Origin: Pollenia angustigena
Lineage: Eukaryota > Arthropoda > Insecta > Diptera > Polleniidae
Direction of reading: 5' to 3'
DNA length: 64,000 nucleotides
Assembly: GCA_930367215.1 (NCBI GenBank)
Contig: OV884056.1
Location: 286,112,067 to 286,176,066 of the forward strand
The notes under the pieces are model-generated. The model did not search any database. It saw only the letters and a list, made by a program, of their open reading frames with translations, and was not told where the DNA came from. Shown here piece by piece: positions 33,761 through 43,540 of this stretch. A program made the translations under genes and the position numbers. Position 1 is the first letter of the stretch. Each line of letters begins with the position of its first letter.

Positions 33761-34300
33761 GCTTCGTAGATTCGTCCTGCCAAAACCACATGTTATTGTT
33801 ATTCATTTTATCCATATTAGGCAAAAAAAAATTGGTAGCCATTGGCCTGTAGAGCACGTCGTTAACGGCGACAACCCCATAGAATAATGAACCAAAAATC
33901 CACACCAAAAAGAGATTATCATATTGGACGCTGTTAAATATCATCTGAATTAGTATCGTCCCTAATTAGCTTCTTATCAAAATGTTTTTAAATTTATTTT
34001 TTGCACATATTGTTAAACGTTTCATCCGTCTATAGTGATTTGGCAAAACCGACCGAACAAATGACAGCCAATTTGACAGATGTAGTAATATGGCCACTAT
34101 GATCTGGAAAATTTTTAAAAACCCTTCATACAATAAATGTTGTTTTAAAGTCCAAAGACAATAAATAAATAAGTTATTAAACATTTTTTTTTTTTAATCA
34201 AAAACTCATTTAATAACAACGATAAAAATATTATATCGCGTGCCATAAAAGATTTTTGTCGATTAACCGTTCCAATTCAAGATATTGAAAGTAAAACACC
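33761..34300. other. Spacer between D2 and the protease homologue
   Basis: No recognised gene. Minus-strand frames at 33711-33944 and 33966-34184 are short, cross the D2 breakpoint or lack a domain. The last 100 bases form the upstream region of the 34362 gene. Confidence 0.35.
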
Positions 34301-34304
34301 AAAG

Positions 34305-34338
34305 TATAAATTTTTCTGTCAAACATTAGACGAACAGT
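34305..34338 (+). promoter_or_regulatory. TATA box and initiator of the protease homologue
   Basis: TATAAA at 34305-34310 is followed 31 bp later by ACAGTC (34334-34339), an arthropod-type initiator (CAGT). That places the start of transcription about 26 bp before the ATG at 34362. The spacing is textbook, so the gene is probably expressed although it lacks catalytic residues. Confidence 0.65.
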
Positions 34339-34361
34339 CTTGAACGGGAAAACTAACAGTA

Positions 34362-35207
34362 ATGAGGTCTTTAATTTTAGCAATTTTCTGTCTGGGGGCT
34401 TTAGCTCTTAGCCACGCTATACGTTTAAGGGGTGAAGCTTATCCGGGTGTAAAAAATGTTGATACAAAAGTCCCCATTTCAAAAATGTATCAAGAACCAG
34501 AGGCATACATAGTGGGAGGAGAACTGGCGCCTGAAGCTTATGCCCCTTGGCAAGTGTCTGTGCAAAATCAATACGGCAATCACTTCTGTGGAGGAGCCAT
34601 TGTTGCCGATCAATTTGTGATTACTGCTGCAAGTTGTGTGGCTGGTTTAAACAAACGTAATGTTAAGGTGGTAACCAGTACCAATGATTGGATGGGCATG
34701 GCCTGGCAATATTATATTGAAGATATTATTATACACTGTAATTTCGATAAGCCTTTATATCATAACGATATTGCTTTGATTAAATTAACCAATACGATTG
34801 CTTATGATGACAAGACGAAAAACATTACTTTGGCTGAATTGGATGAGTTAGAGGAGGGTGAAACGTTGACCATGACTGGTTGGGGCAGTTGGGAATTGGG
34901 ACAACATTATCCGGCAAAGTTAAAGAAATTGCAAGCAACGTTGATATCGAACGAGCGGTGTAAGGATATGTATGTCCAATACGCAGATAATGTTGATGAT
35001 GGTCATTTGTGTGCTTTACCTAGAAGTGGTAATGGTGCTTGTTATGGAGACACTGGGGGTCCCTTGGTCAATTCGAAAGGCCAACTGGTGGGTATTGGTA
35101 ATTGGGGTGTACCCTGTGCTCAGGGTTTTCCGGATGTATTTGCTAAGCTTTCGTTTTACAATGATTGGATTAGAACTACTATTAAGGGCTGTACGTTGGC
35201 GCCATAA
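34362..35207 (+). CDS. Serine protease homologue (catalytically dead S1A)
   Basis: A 281-residue secreted protein in one exon, with signal peptide at about residues 1-19. It has the chymotrypsin fold with the same cysteines and HCNF...NDIAL block as its neighbours. The catalytic residues are replaced: the TAAHC His is Ser91 (AASCV), Asp136 is kept, and the GDSGGP Ser is Thr231 (GDTGGP). The activation site reads EAY/IVGG instead of Arg/Ile, so trypsin-type processing is also lost. The S1-pocket positions are Gly225 and Asp258. The His-to-Ser change needs more than one substitution (codon AGT), so it is not a single read error. The frame is fully open and has a good promoter, which suggests a selected non-enzymatic role such as binding. 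Function unknown. Confidence 0.92.
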   Translation: MRSLILAIFCLGALALSHAIRLRGEAYPGVKNVDTKVPISKMYQEPEAYIVGGELAPEAYAPWQVSVQNQYGNHFCGGAIVADQFVITAASCVAGLNKRNVKVVTSTNDWMGMAWQYYIEDIIIHCNFDKPLYHNDIALIKLTNTIAYDDKTKNITLAELDELEEGETLTMTGWGSWELGQHYPAKLKKLQATLISNERCKDMYVQYADNVDDGHLCALPRSGNGACYGDTGGPLVNSKGQLVGIGNWGVPCAQGFPDVFAKLSFYNDWIRTTIKGCTLAP

Positions 35208-35235
35208 ATGTTTGAAAAGTAAAGTGAATGAGATT

Positions 35236-35241
35236 AATAAA
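35236..35241 (+). terminator. Polyadenylation signal of the protease homologue
   Basis: AATAAA lies 28 bp after the stop codon. Confidence 0.6.
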
Positions 35242-36069
35242 AATATAATGATATCTTTAATATTTTAATTGATGGAAATGTTTTATTTAATTGTGTTGAT
35301 TTTTATTTTACTGAATAGAAAACGTTCTTTATAAGAAACACATGATACAAAGACACCAGATCATCAGTACAGCTAATAAATACAATGCTGATGTGACGTC
35401 AAAAAATGCGTACATAGATAACGGACACGCGCAATGCGTTATCTGTGTTTCTATGTATCATCTAAAATTCATAAAACTTTTTACCAGAAATATTTAGCCG
35501 AATGTCCAGATAAAATAAAGCATTTGCAATGGCTCGCTCTTACTTTTTCTTGAGTATTCCACTTGTTTCTTTTAAATTTAAGTTTTCTTTGTATGTCTGA
35601 ACTTTAATAACTCATCTTTTGATGCTCAACTTCTTTTTAATTCCCTTTTGAAAATGCCAATATGATCACACGCAGCAACCTGTTTCTACTTTTTTCGGTG
35701 TGAAACGTGTGAAAGCAGACTAACACTGTTTTGTTTCATTTGACAGTTGTTTTACAAAAGTTATCAAGTAGGAGATATCAAGTTACTGCAATAGAAAGAT
35801 TTCTACTTTATTTGGTCCCTATAATTGTTGAACAAGGACTGGTTTTTAAAGAAGATAAAAATTTGTAAGTTAGTCGTTGTTTTATGAAGCCTTTTAATGT
35901 CCAATTTAACATTGGGATTTTCCAAGAATAAATTGGTGCAAGAATTGAAGACAATTGATTACACAAGTCAGAAATTTTTTGTTGTCGAGTTACCCTTTGC
36001 GAATTTGCTCTGTATTGTAACTGTATTTCTATTTTCCAACACTAACAAAATTTTAAATTTTTTTTACCT
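35242..36069. other. Intergenic region
   Basis: An imperfect palindrome at about 35409-35460 (ACATAGATAACG against CGTTATCTGTGTTTCTATGT). Otherwise AT-rich without a gene. The open frame 35897-36097 lacks any recognisable domain. Confidence 0.35.
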
Positions 36070-36092
36070 GCAGTTTTGGATCTACAGTCAGT

Positions 36093-36309
36093 TTTAAGCA
36101 GGCGTTAAAAAACTGCAGTCGAAACCAAAATCTGTCAAAAAAAAATTTGCGTACAATTTTTCGGTTTTTGAGTTGGTTCGATAGCGACTGTTTACATTTA
36201 ATGAATCAGAATTGAAAGCAACAGTTTTTTTTGGCCAATGACAAATGAAGAAGTGGAAAAAATTGCAGTTTTTCTACTTTGACTGTAGTCTTTTATACGC
36301 TGGTTTAAA
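36093..36309. mobile_element. Small TIR element, ACTGCAGTC type
   Basis: The imperfect TIRs GGCGTTAAAAAACTGCAGTC on the left and GACTGTAGTCTTTTATACGC on the right enclose about 215 bp. A related single end, AAAAAACTGCAGTCGAAA, is at 52617-52634. Target duplication not resolved. Confidence 0.45.
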
Positions 36310-36949
36310 ATATTGAATGCAATAAAAGGGTTTATGGTTTTTGGTCTTATCGATTTATTTTTATAAATAAACTAATTTTAATACCATGTCCTTTTTGGGA
36401 AGAATTTGTTCAAATGACCCAAATGGGTTTTCGTTACATTTGTTGTGAATACACAGTTAAAGAGTTCAGAACACCTATAACTTGATTTTATCAAAAGTGT
36501 TTATTTTCTTACTTTTAAATGGAAATTAGGGTTGAATAAAAGCCCTCGATACCCAAAATTGTATGCAAAGCACAAAGCATACAGAGATGAAAAAAGTGAC
36601 GTATGAAGAATGCCTAAATCATTTGCGAGGGCAGCTTATGAAGAAAGAGATTGAAAACGTTTTTTGGTAGTGAAGTGGCAATGTGTAAAACCGACCGCTA
36701 CTATCAACACAAATTGCGTAATCAAAACAAAAAATGTAAAAAGGGCAGCTTTCAAAAAATAATACAGAAAAAACACAATTTTTTCTGTCTCGTGACGCCT
36801 CTGTGTGCTCTGTGATGCAAAATATGCTATAAAAACTTGAGACAGTGTGTCAGAGGTCATAAAAGCGAAATGAGGTTCGAAGTGCCTATGCAAGGAACCA
36901 ATAAAATCACTTCAATGATAGTGACTTCTGCCTTGTAAGTTTGCGTTTA
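36310..36949. other. Intergenic region
   Basis: No gene or repeat boundary recognised. The minus-strand frame at 36636-36893 has no domain. Confidence 0.3.
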
Positions 36950-37374
36950 ACTTTAAAAATTATTTATACAGACTTAGAATCGGGATAGAACGGATTGGGG
37001 CAACCAAGGTTCTATTAGAATTGAATAGGAGTGGTCTAAGGTTTAGGGTTCTTGACGGGTCAGTGTTCTGTTAGGTCTTTTACGAGTAAATCGGACAATA
37101 ACGTACCGGACAGAAATGGCTAAGAGATAGATTTCACGACGGACTGCAGTGTATCGCTGGATGTAGCCCAGTCGATCTACTGGGGCTTGTCAGGTAAATG
37201 GGACGGTTGTTTCTGATGAGGAGACTGTTGAGAAAGTTTTTGTTCTATGTGGTATCTAATAACTATCTGTTATCTCCTTTCTGCTTCACTTCTCTCTTTG
37301 TTCCTCTTTATTGCAGAGATTCACAATAGACCGCATTGGCCTCCGAGTGAGCTCTTAAGCGCATAATCACTCAT
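36950..37374 (+). pseudogene. LINE 3' relic (RNase H end and 3' UTR)
   Basis: Remnants such as NRSGLR near 37025 and DEETVEKVFVLC near 37217-37252 match the C-terminal end of RNase H and the zinc-knuckle-like segment (C..C...EETxEHxLCxC) of jockey/R1-group LINEs, with several stops. A non-coding stretch follows and then the pentanucleotide array at 37375, the usual position for the simple-repeat tail of such elements. Confidence 0.45.
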
Positions 37375-37556
37375 AAGCTAACCTAACCTTGCCTTACCTA
37401 TCCTAAGCTAACCTTACCTAACCTAACCCAACCTAACCTAAGCTAACCCAACCATACCTAACCTAAGTTTACCTAAGCTAACCTAACCTAATCTAAGCTT
37501 ACCTAAGCTAACCTAACCTAAACTAAGCTAAACTAACCTAACCTAACCTTACCTAT
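37375..37556 (+). repeat. Degenerate (TAACC)n array, complement of TTAGG
   Basis: About 35 consecutive five-base units of TAACC with variants TAAGC, TTACC and CAACC. The exact unit is the complement of the insect telomere repeat TTAGG, which flies have lost from telomeres. Its position after a LINE 3' end suggests a retrotransposon tail, not a telomere remnant. Confidence 0.75.
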
Positions 37557-38444
37557 AATCGCTATCCTAGAATCGGCTAGAAGACCCTTATTCAATACAT
37601 GAACCATCATTTAAGGAAAACTCTAATGCGAAAAACTTTAATGGAGTGAGTAGCGACAGTGATTTTAAAGGAATAGCGTCAAGAAAAATTAAATGACTTG
37701 ATAATAGATTTAGAATTAGCTAAAGAATCTGCAGAGATTCTAGAAATCGTAATGAAGAGTATTCAAAATCAAGACAATTTTAAAAACGATCCTGTACTGA
37801 AAGTTCATAAAAATATTCCATTTAATCTTTATAATTTTTTGAGTACCAATCAGGTTTACAAGAATATCTCTTTAAACCAAGAAAATCTTCGGTCATTTTG
37901 TAAATAATTGAACCTTAACTCTTGCTCAATTTTACTTCATTTCGATTTATAGAGCATGCCCAATTAGCTTTGTTTTGTTGGCGTCAAATACGAAAGTGAC
38001 GTTTTATTTTACAAGAGCGCAAGACTTGCTACTTTTTTTTATTTGAAAAACTTTTTTGTTTTTTTTTTTTTTTTTGTTTGGATGTGCAAGGCCTTATTCT
38101 CGGAATGGTTCTTTCATAATACCAGCCAAATTAATGGCACCTTTTTAAAGACAGCTTTAGATGACAAAATCAAAAGAATAATATCAAAATATTTCCATCG
38201 AAGTGCACTACCTGCATAGTCTTCTTGACCAATTCCAAGAGAATCATTGCTTTTATTGCGAAAAACATGGCGAGGGAAGGGAGGTACGACGGCTGATGTT
38301 ATCGGCTATGGGTTGCAACTTTTTTGTTTTTTCTGTACCAATCAAAATTAGAAAACTACGGTAAGGAAATAAACATTTTTTCTATTTATTTTATAAGTAT
38401 AAGGTCGTAAGTTAAATGAAAAACTAAATCTTCTTGGCAGCAAA
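37557..38444. other. Intergenic region
   Basis: No convincing gene. The 69-residue frame at 37698-37907 (plus) lacks a recognised domain. T runs at 38030-38075. Confidence 0.35.
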
Positions 38445-39373
38445 ACTACACTGAAAGAAAAATGCTTCATATATTTAATGAATCATTTTCATAAAAAAGT
38501 TTTCCTTGGGTAAATGAAAATTTTCATTGTCTAAATGGAATTTCATAGGTTTGATGAAGTATTTTCGTTAAAATCGCTTCATTAGATTTCGTAATTACGT
38601 TAAAAATTTTCATTGGATATATGAAAACTTAAGGCTGTCCAAGTTAAACAAAAAATTTTAATTGGGAACTTAAAAAAACAATATACAAACATAACTATAT
38701 TCATAAATTAATACAAAATTATAGTTTCCTTAAAAAAATGTTTAATTGTTATTTAAAAAATGTAAGATTTAATAACTTCATACATCTAATGTTACATGTA
38801 TGCCATTAAATTTATGAAATCAAAAAATTTTTTTATAAAAGCAACATATTTCAATAATTGCCTTCATAAATTTAAATTTTCATTATGACAATAAAAATGT
38901 CATTATAGTAATGAAACAAAAACTTTCAATCCACTTTCAATCAACGTTGTAATTGTTATTATGGACAATTTAATCTCATATTTACGGTCTTAATTGAGAA
39001 AAAAACATAGTTTTTTTATACAAAAACTACACTGCCCCGGTAGACTAGCTGGTAGTGAGCTAGTCTATCAGCACCGAGGTTACATGTTCGAATCCCACCA
39101 GAGACAGAAAAAAAAAAATAAAAAATAAAATAAAGTAAAATAAAATAAGAAAAAAGAAAAAAAAATAAAAAAATACAAAAATTTTACTTTATTGAAAGTA
39201 TTCATCCAATGAATAATATTCATGGATCTAATGTAATGTTTCATTAAGTCCTTTTAATGAAACAGGTTTCATTGATCCAACGAAGTTCTGCATAGGTTCC
39301 TTTATAATGCAATTTTTCATGGGATTAATGTCAAAATTCGTTAGTATTGCGAAGAAAATTCTTTCAGTGTAGT
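38445..39373. mobile_element. TIR element with ACTACACTGAAAG ends
   Basis: ACTACACTGAAAG on the left and CTTTCAGTGTAGT on the right are exact inverted repeats bounding 929 bp. The interior is rich in CATTAA/TTCATT motifs in both orientations. It is non-coding, and a tRNA-like retroposon is inserted at 39034-39172. Target duplication not resolved. Confidence 0.6.
39034..39172 (+). repeat. tRNA-derived SINE with A-rich tail
   Basis: A tRNA-like body of 74 bp (39034-39107) with A box TAGACTAGCTGG and B box GTTCGAATCCC, followed by a 65-bp A-rich tail. ATACAAAAA occurs on both sides (39019-39027 and about 39172-39180), a probable target duplication. A fragment of a similar head is at 49779-49815. 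The acceptor stem does not pair well, so it is not called a functional tRNA gene. Confidence 0.6.
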
Positions 39374-39808
39374 GTTAGCCAGTGTTATCCGCAATGTCAA
39401 AAATTTAATAATTTTATTAGAAAGCAACCCGAAAGTTTTGCTTGATACCCCATTTCTAAAACAAAACTCATTTAAATTGTAATCCTCAATTTGAAAATCT
39501 TTGGAGGGCATTTTGGTCTGGTGTTGGGTGTCATTTGGGACATTTTCCTTTGAAAATGCAGATGTAAATGCAAAGGTTAATGGTTTATGCGACATGTTGA
39601 CAACCATGTTTTCCATACGGTCACGGTTAGTAAAACTATTATTAATAAAATATTTTTAAAAATATTCTAGTTACTTACACCATATTATAGTTACTTGCAA
39701 CCATAATAAAAATTAAGAAAAGACACATTTCTTTAATATCATATAATACTTTTATTTAAAAATAAATCTTATTTTAAAAAGTTAAACTTTTATATAAATA
39801 ATTCTAAT

Positions 39809-40103
39809 GGCTAAAAAATCACTGATGGTTTAAACGCTGGTTTAGTTGAACTAAACTTGAATTTATATAAAGTTTAAACTCAACAACTGTAAATCAGTGT
39901 CCCATGTATTATATGTGGTAAAAAAAATAACATGTGGCAGCACTACGACAAATCTTATCAAATTCATATGGTCTGTATTGGTAGTTTAAACGCCCAATTT
40001 TATGCGTTTAAAGATGGTTTATATGCTTAGTGATTTATAGATTTGTTGGTTTAAACACATTTTAAACCAAAAAGAGAGTTTAACTTGCTCTGATTTTTTA
40101 GCC
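39809..40103. mobile_element. 295-bp TIR element, GGCTAAAAAATCA ends
   Basis: Near-perfect TIRs GGCTAAAAAATCA and TGATTTTTTAGCC. The interior shares GTTTAAACGCTGGTTTAGTT and TAGTTTAAACGCC with an inverted relative at 16550-16812. It lies 108 bp from the stop codon of the next protease gene and could contribute to its 3' region. Confidence 0.65.
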
Positions 40104-40210
40104 CTAAGTTAAAAAAAAATTTGTTCGCTTTGACTTCCTAGTTTGTTTAAAATGTATTTTAAATTCCTTTATAATCCTGAGTTTCTCTTTAATTGCTACA
40201 TTCCTCTCTC

Positions 40211-40999
40211 TTAACAAGTGTTGCCCCCAGTCAATGTCACATCAATCCAATTGTGATAGTAAGGCACACTGGCAAACACATCGGGCCTGCCAACAGCACA
40301 GGGTTCTCCCCAATTGACAATGCCAACCAAGAGATTATTTTCATCCACCAATGGTCCACCGGAATCGCCATGACAAGTGCCTTGTCCCGATGAGGTATCG
40401 GTACAAATATGACCTTCACCCAGCCAGGCAGATTTTTTAACATTCTTCTCACATTCATCATGTTCCATATAATTTAATTGAGCAGTATGTAAAATATTTG
40501 GAGAACGGCCCCATACTTTAGTGCTGCCCCAACCGGTGAGAGTAAGTTTGTCACCTTCCTTCAGAGTTATGCTTGATGCGATTTGAACTGGTTGGGTACG
40601 TTTATTATAAACAATGGGCTTATCGAGGCGCATTAGAGCAATATCATTGTGATACATGGGCTTGTTAAACAAACAATGAACTTTAATATCTTCAACCAAA
40701 TACTCGGCATCTGGTTCGGTCCAATTAATGGTTCCTGTTACCACTTTCAGATATTGCTTAGGCCATTCTGCACAATGGCCAGCGGTAAGAATCCATTGTG
40801 GTGCTATAATAGCCCCACCGCACACATGTTCACCAAAAGTATTTTGTATGGAAACTTGATAGGGTTGTGAGCCTTCTAAAGCCTCCGAGCCGCCTATAAC
40901 TCGTGTCTGAACTTTTTGTAGCTGTTTTTCCGATATACCACGTCCTTCGCAACACAATACAGCCGTGCAGGTTAATGAAAATAAAATGTGTAAAAGCAT
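40211..40999 (-). CDS. Chymotrypsin-like serine protease 3 (S1A)
   Basis: A 262-residue single-exon precursor. Signal peptide at about residues 1-16; activation after Arg33 (QTR/VIGG). The triad is His75 (TAGHC), Asp119 (NDIAL) and Ser213 (GDSGGP). Pocket residues are Gly207 and Asp240, the same Gly189/Asp226 arrangement as its paralogues. NWGEPCAVGRPDVFASV is the conserved C-terminal block. A minus-strand ATTAAA at about 40187-40192 could serve for polyadenylation. It should be an active secreted endopeptidase. The gene starts with ATG and ends in a short GGNTC tail without the extensions seen in proteases 1 and 4. Confidence 0.93.
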   Translation of the reverse strand: MLLHILFSLTCTAVLCCEGRGISEKQLQKVQTRVIGGSEALEGSQPYQVSIQNTFGEHVCGGAIIAPQWILTAGHCAEWPKQYLKVVTGTINWTEPDAEYLVEDIKVHCLFNKPMYHNDIALMRLDKPIVYNKRTQPVQIASSITLKEGDKLTLTGWGSTKVWGRSPNILHTAQLNYMEHDECEKNVKKSAWLGEGHICTDTSSGQGTCHGDSGGPLVDENNLLVGIVNWGEPCAVGRPDVFASVPYYHNWIDVTLTGGNTC

Positions 41000-41879
41000 T
41001 TTTATTTAATTTATTTTTATGCAATTAAAACTTGTTTCGCTTGTTTTTTTTTTCTATTATTTTAAAATTAAAAGTTTGTTCTAATTTTCTATAATATTTT
41101 TGTTTGGACTCAATGCTAAATGACTGTTTACTTAAAGGTTTTCTTACACAATGTTTATTTATTCCCTAAAAACTTTTACTTTTATAAACTCAATGAAAAC
41201 TTCTAACCCCAGTGGGCTGCCGAAATTAAATTTGATAAGTCTTTATTGCCGATAAAGTAGGTCGTTAAAACCTCCTGATAAAGGTGTTTATGCCGAAGCG
41301 TAGAGCATGTGTAAGAGATAAAAGGGAGAGCATTACAATCAGTAGCAAACTTAATACGCAGCAGTAGCATTTTTGATAACTATTCATGCTCTTTTATTGG
41401 GAACTCGTGGTAGCTAGACTATTTACATAGAATTTGTTGTGTAGTCATCCAAGGTAGTCTAAAGGGTAACGATAAGATATCGGTAAAAGTTAATGGAATT
41501 GTTGGTGGATCAGTTTGTTGTTTGATTTGAGTTCTTATCAAATGTTTTTTCTTTATGATTTTTTTAACGCCCTCCATCACCACTTGTTGTGAATGATGGT
41601 ATAATAAGTTGGTGATTCCGTGTGAAACTTTTTTAATATTAATCTAAGACCCCATGAAGTATGTATGTATATACGTATGTACATGTATTCATTCAACCAT
41701 GTCCGTCGGTTGAAAACACGCTGTCTTTCAAACAACTCAAAAGAAAAGAATAATATTAGTGTGAAATTGTTTCTGGTTTTCCTAAGCATTTTGGGATTTT
41801 CATCCTAAAAAATCGGTTTAGTAGTTAAAGAACTCGCTAACAAAATGTTGATTCTGCAACAAAAATTTGTGCCAGAATA
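41000..41879. other. Upstream region of protease 3
   Basis: No gene. A minus-strand TTATAAAAG (about 41192-41200) lies about 190 bp above the ATG and is a weak TATA candidate. GATAAG/CTTATC motifs at 41238 and 41471 resemble GATA sites, which often drive fly gut genes, but this is suggestive only. Confidence 0.3.
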
Positions 41880-42990
41880 CATAGATACAAACATATATTT
41901 GATGCTGTTACTCCTGCGAGGAGCATAGGGCCGCCACAATTTTTCTTGTTGTTACTGTTTCGGTGATCAGGGCTTATTTAAGACGAAAGCCAAAGCGTCC
42001 GATCAAGGTGTTGGGGCTGCCAGCATCGGTCCCAGGCGTGTAGTGGTTGCGCAGGGTTGTGATATTGGATTTAGTATGAGCTCGAAAGAACCGGGACCCT
42101 CCCCTTGCAACCGCTGACTGTCCGCGACTGCCATATGCAGCTACTCCACATATCTACGGAAATATTCACAACTTGCGACGAGTCCGATAGCACTCAGCTG
42201 CGCTTCCCGTAAGCAGATAACATTTCATACATCATCATAAAACTGACAATGTTTAATATTATATCCGCAAGGGCGAAATCAATGCACCAACTGTTATTTT
42301 ACTTTGCATACATTTGTTTAATATTGCTAAAAGTTACACGGTCCATAGCTTAACATATATGTTATATATAGCCTATAGGCCCCATATAAAACCCACTCTC
42401 GAAAAACACATTTGTACGCCTAGTTATCTCATTTCTACGCCTAGTTATCTCATAGTTTTATAAAACCGGAAAACAAAACGACCGAATTCCATGAAGATTG
42501 GTCCATTATAAACCATTACCCCGTATAAACACCATTGACGGAAAACACTTTAGAACGCCTAAAAACGTAACGAATCATGTTGTTGTATTAAAATTTTATG
42601 TATCATAGTTTTATTAGACTAAAAATGACTTACTAAATTTCAGGAAGGTTGGATCATAAAGTACCATAGGCCTCATATAAAGCCCACTCTTGGAAAATGC
42701 TTTATTATACCTATTGTAGTACAATTTGGTCGGTCATAGTTTCAAAAGACTAGAAATGACTCTTCCGAATTTCGTCATGATTGATCCATAATTTCCCAGA
42801 GGTCCAATATAAAACCTTTTCCTGAAAATCTGTTAAATATGCCTAAAATCAATTAAGTTTTATATATCCAGAAAAAAATCTTGAATCTTTATGATGAACA
42901 GCCTATAATATATAAAGCCCAATACTGATATTTTTCTACTCATTCATGGTGATGGGTATCAAAGATTCGGCCCAGCCGAATATAACACTA
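41880..42990. repeat. Old dispersed repeats, retroelement-like
   Basis: 41905-42230 is GC-richer than its surroundings and contains GGGCCGCCACAA and CCGGGACCCTCCCC stretches typical of retroelement relics, but I cannot assign a family. 42360-42830 has at least three imperfect copies of a unit containing CCATATAAAACCCACTCT. It ends in AAAGATTCGGCCCAGCCGAA, a motif of dispersed fly repeats. Confidence 0.4.
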
Positions 42991-43540
42991 ATACGTGTTG
43001 TTGCTAACATTTTTACTGAACAGACAACAATAAAATTAGTCATTCATATTAATTAAAAATAAAGATTAACAAGTATGTACTTCATTAATATTAAATAATG
43101 TTTAAAGTTCAACAAATTAAGAAACACTTTTAAAGTTTCACGTTCAAGAAATAAATAAAAAATTTCGTATAGAATGTTCTTTGGACTACTAAAATTTTTT
43201 TTAACCGAACGGACGTCAAGAATCTAGACGTTTAAATCAAGATATTTTTTAATTCAATAATGAGTGGAAACAATTACATTTAACTGATAATTGATATTTT
43301 ATGTCTGTGATAAGGCAATGGAAATTCCACCTTGGTAACTGTTATAAGTCTGTTATTTTTGGAGTTATCTCATAGAAATTATTAAAGAAAACATGTGATC
43401 TGAAGTCGCATGGATCTCTAGTTGGTTGGTGAAGTTTTGTAGGAATCTCTTAGGTTGAACTTTTCGGGGAAAAAAGTTAATTTCGAAAATTTTTAACTGT
43501 CAAATGCTGTTTACACATACTATTTAATAAAATAAACAAA
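42991..43540. other. Intergenic region
   Basis: AT-rich, no gene or repeat recognised. Confidence 0.3.

Noticed and set aside
33711..34184. Possible small genes upstream of the protease homologue
   Set aside because: The frames cross the D2 breakpoint or lack any domain, and codon content looks random.
37375..37556. Interstitial telomere from a chromosome fusion
   Set aside because: Flies lack TTAGG telomeres, the array is degenerate, and it follows a LINE 3' end on the same strand, so a retrotransposon tail is the simpler reading.
39034..39107. Functional tRNA gene
   Set aside because: A and B boxes are present but the acceptor stem pairs poorly, the body is followed by a long A-rich tail with flanking repeats, and a related fragment lies at 49.8 kb. 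A retroposon is more likely.
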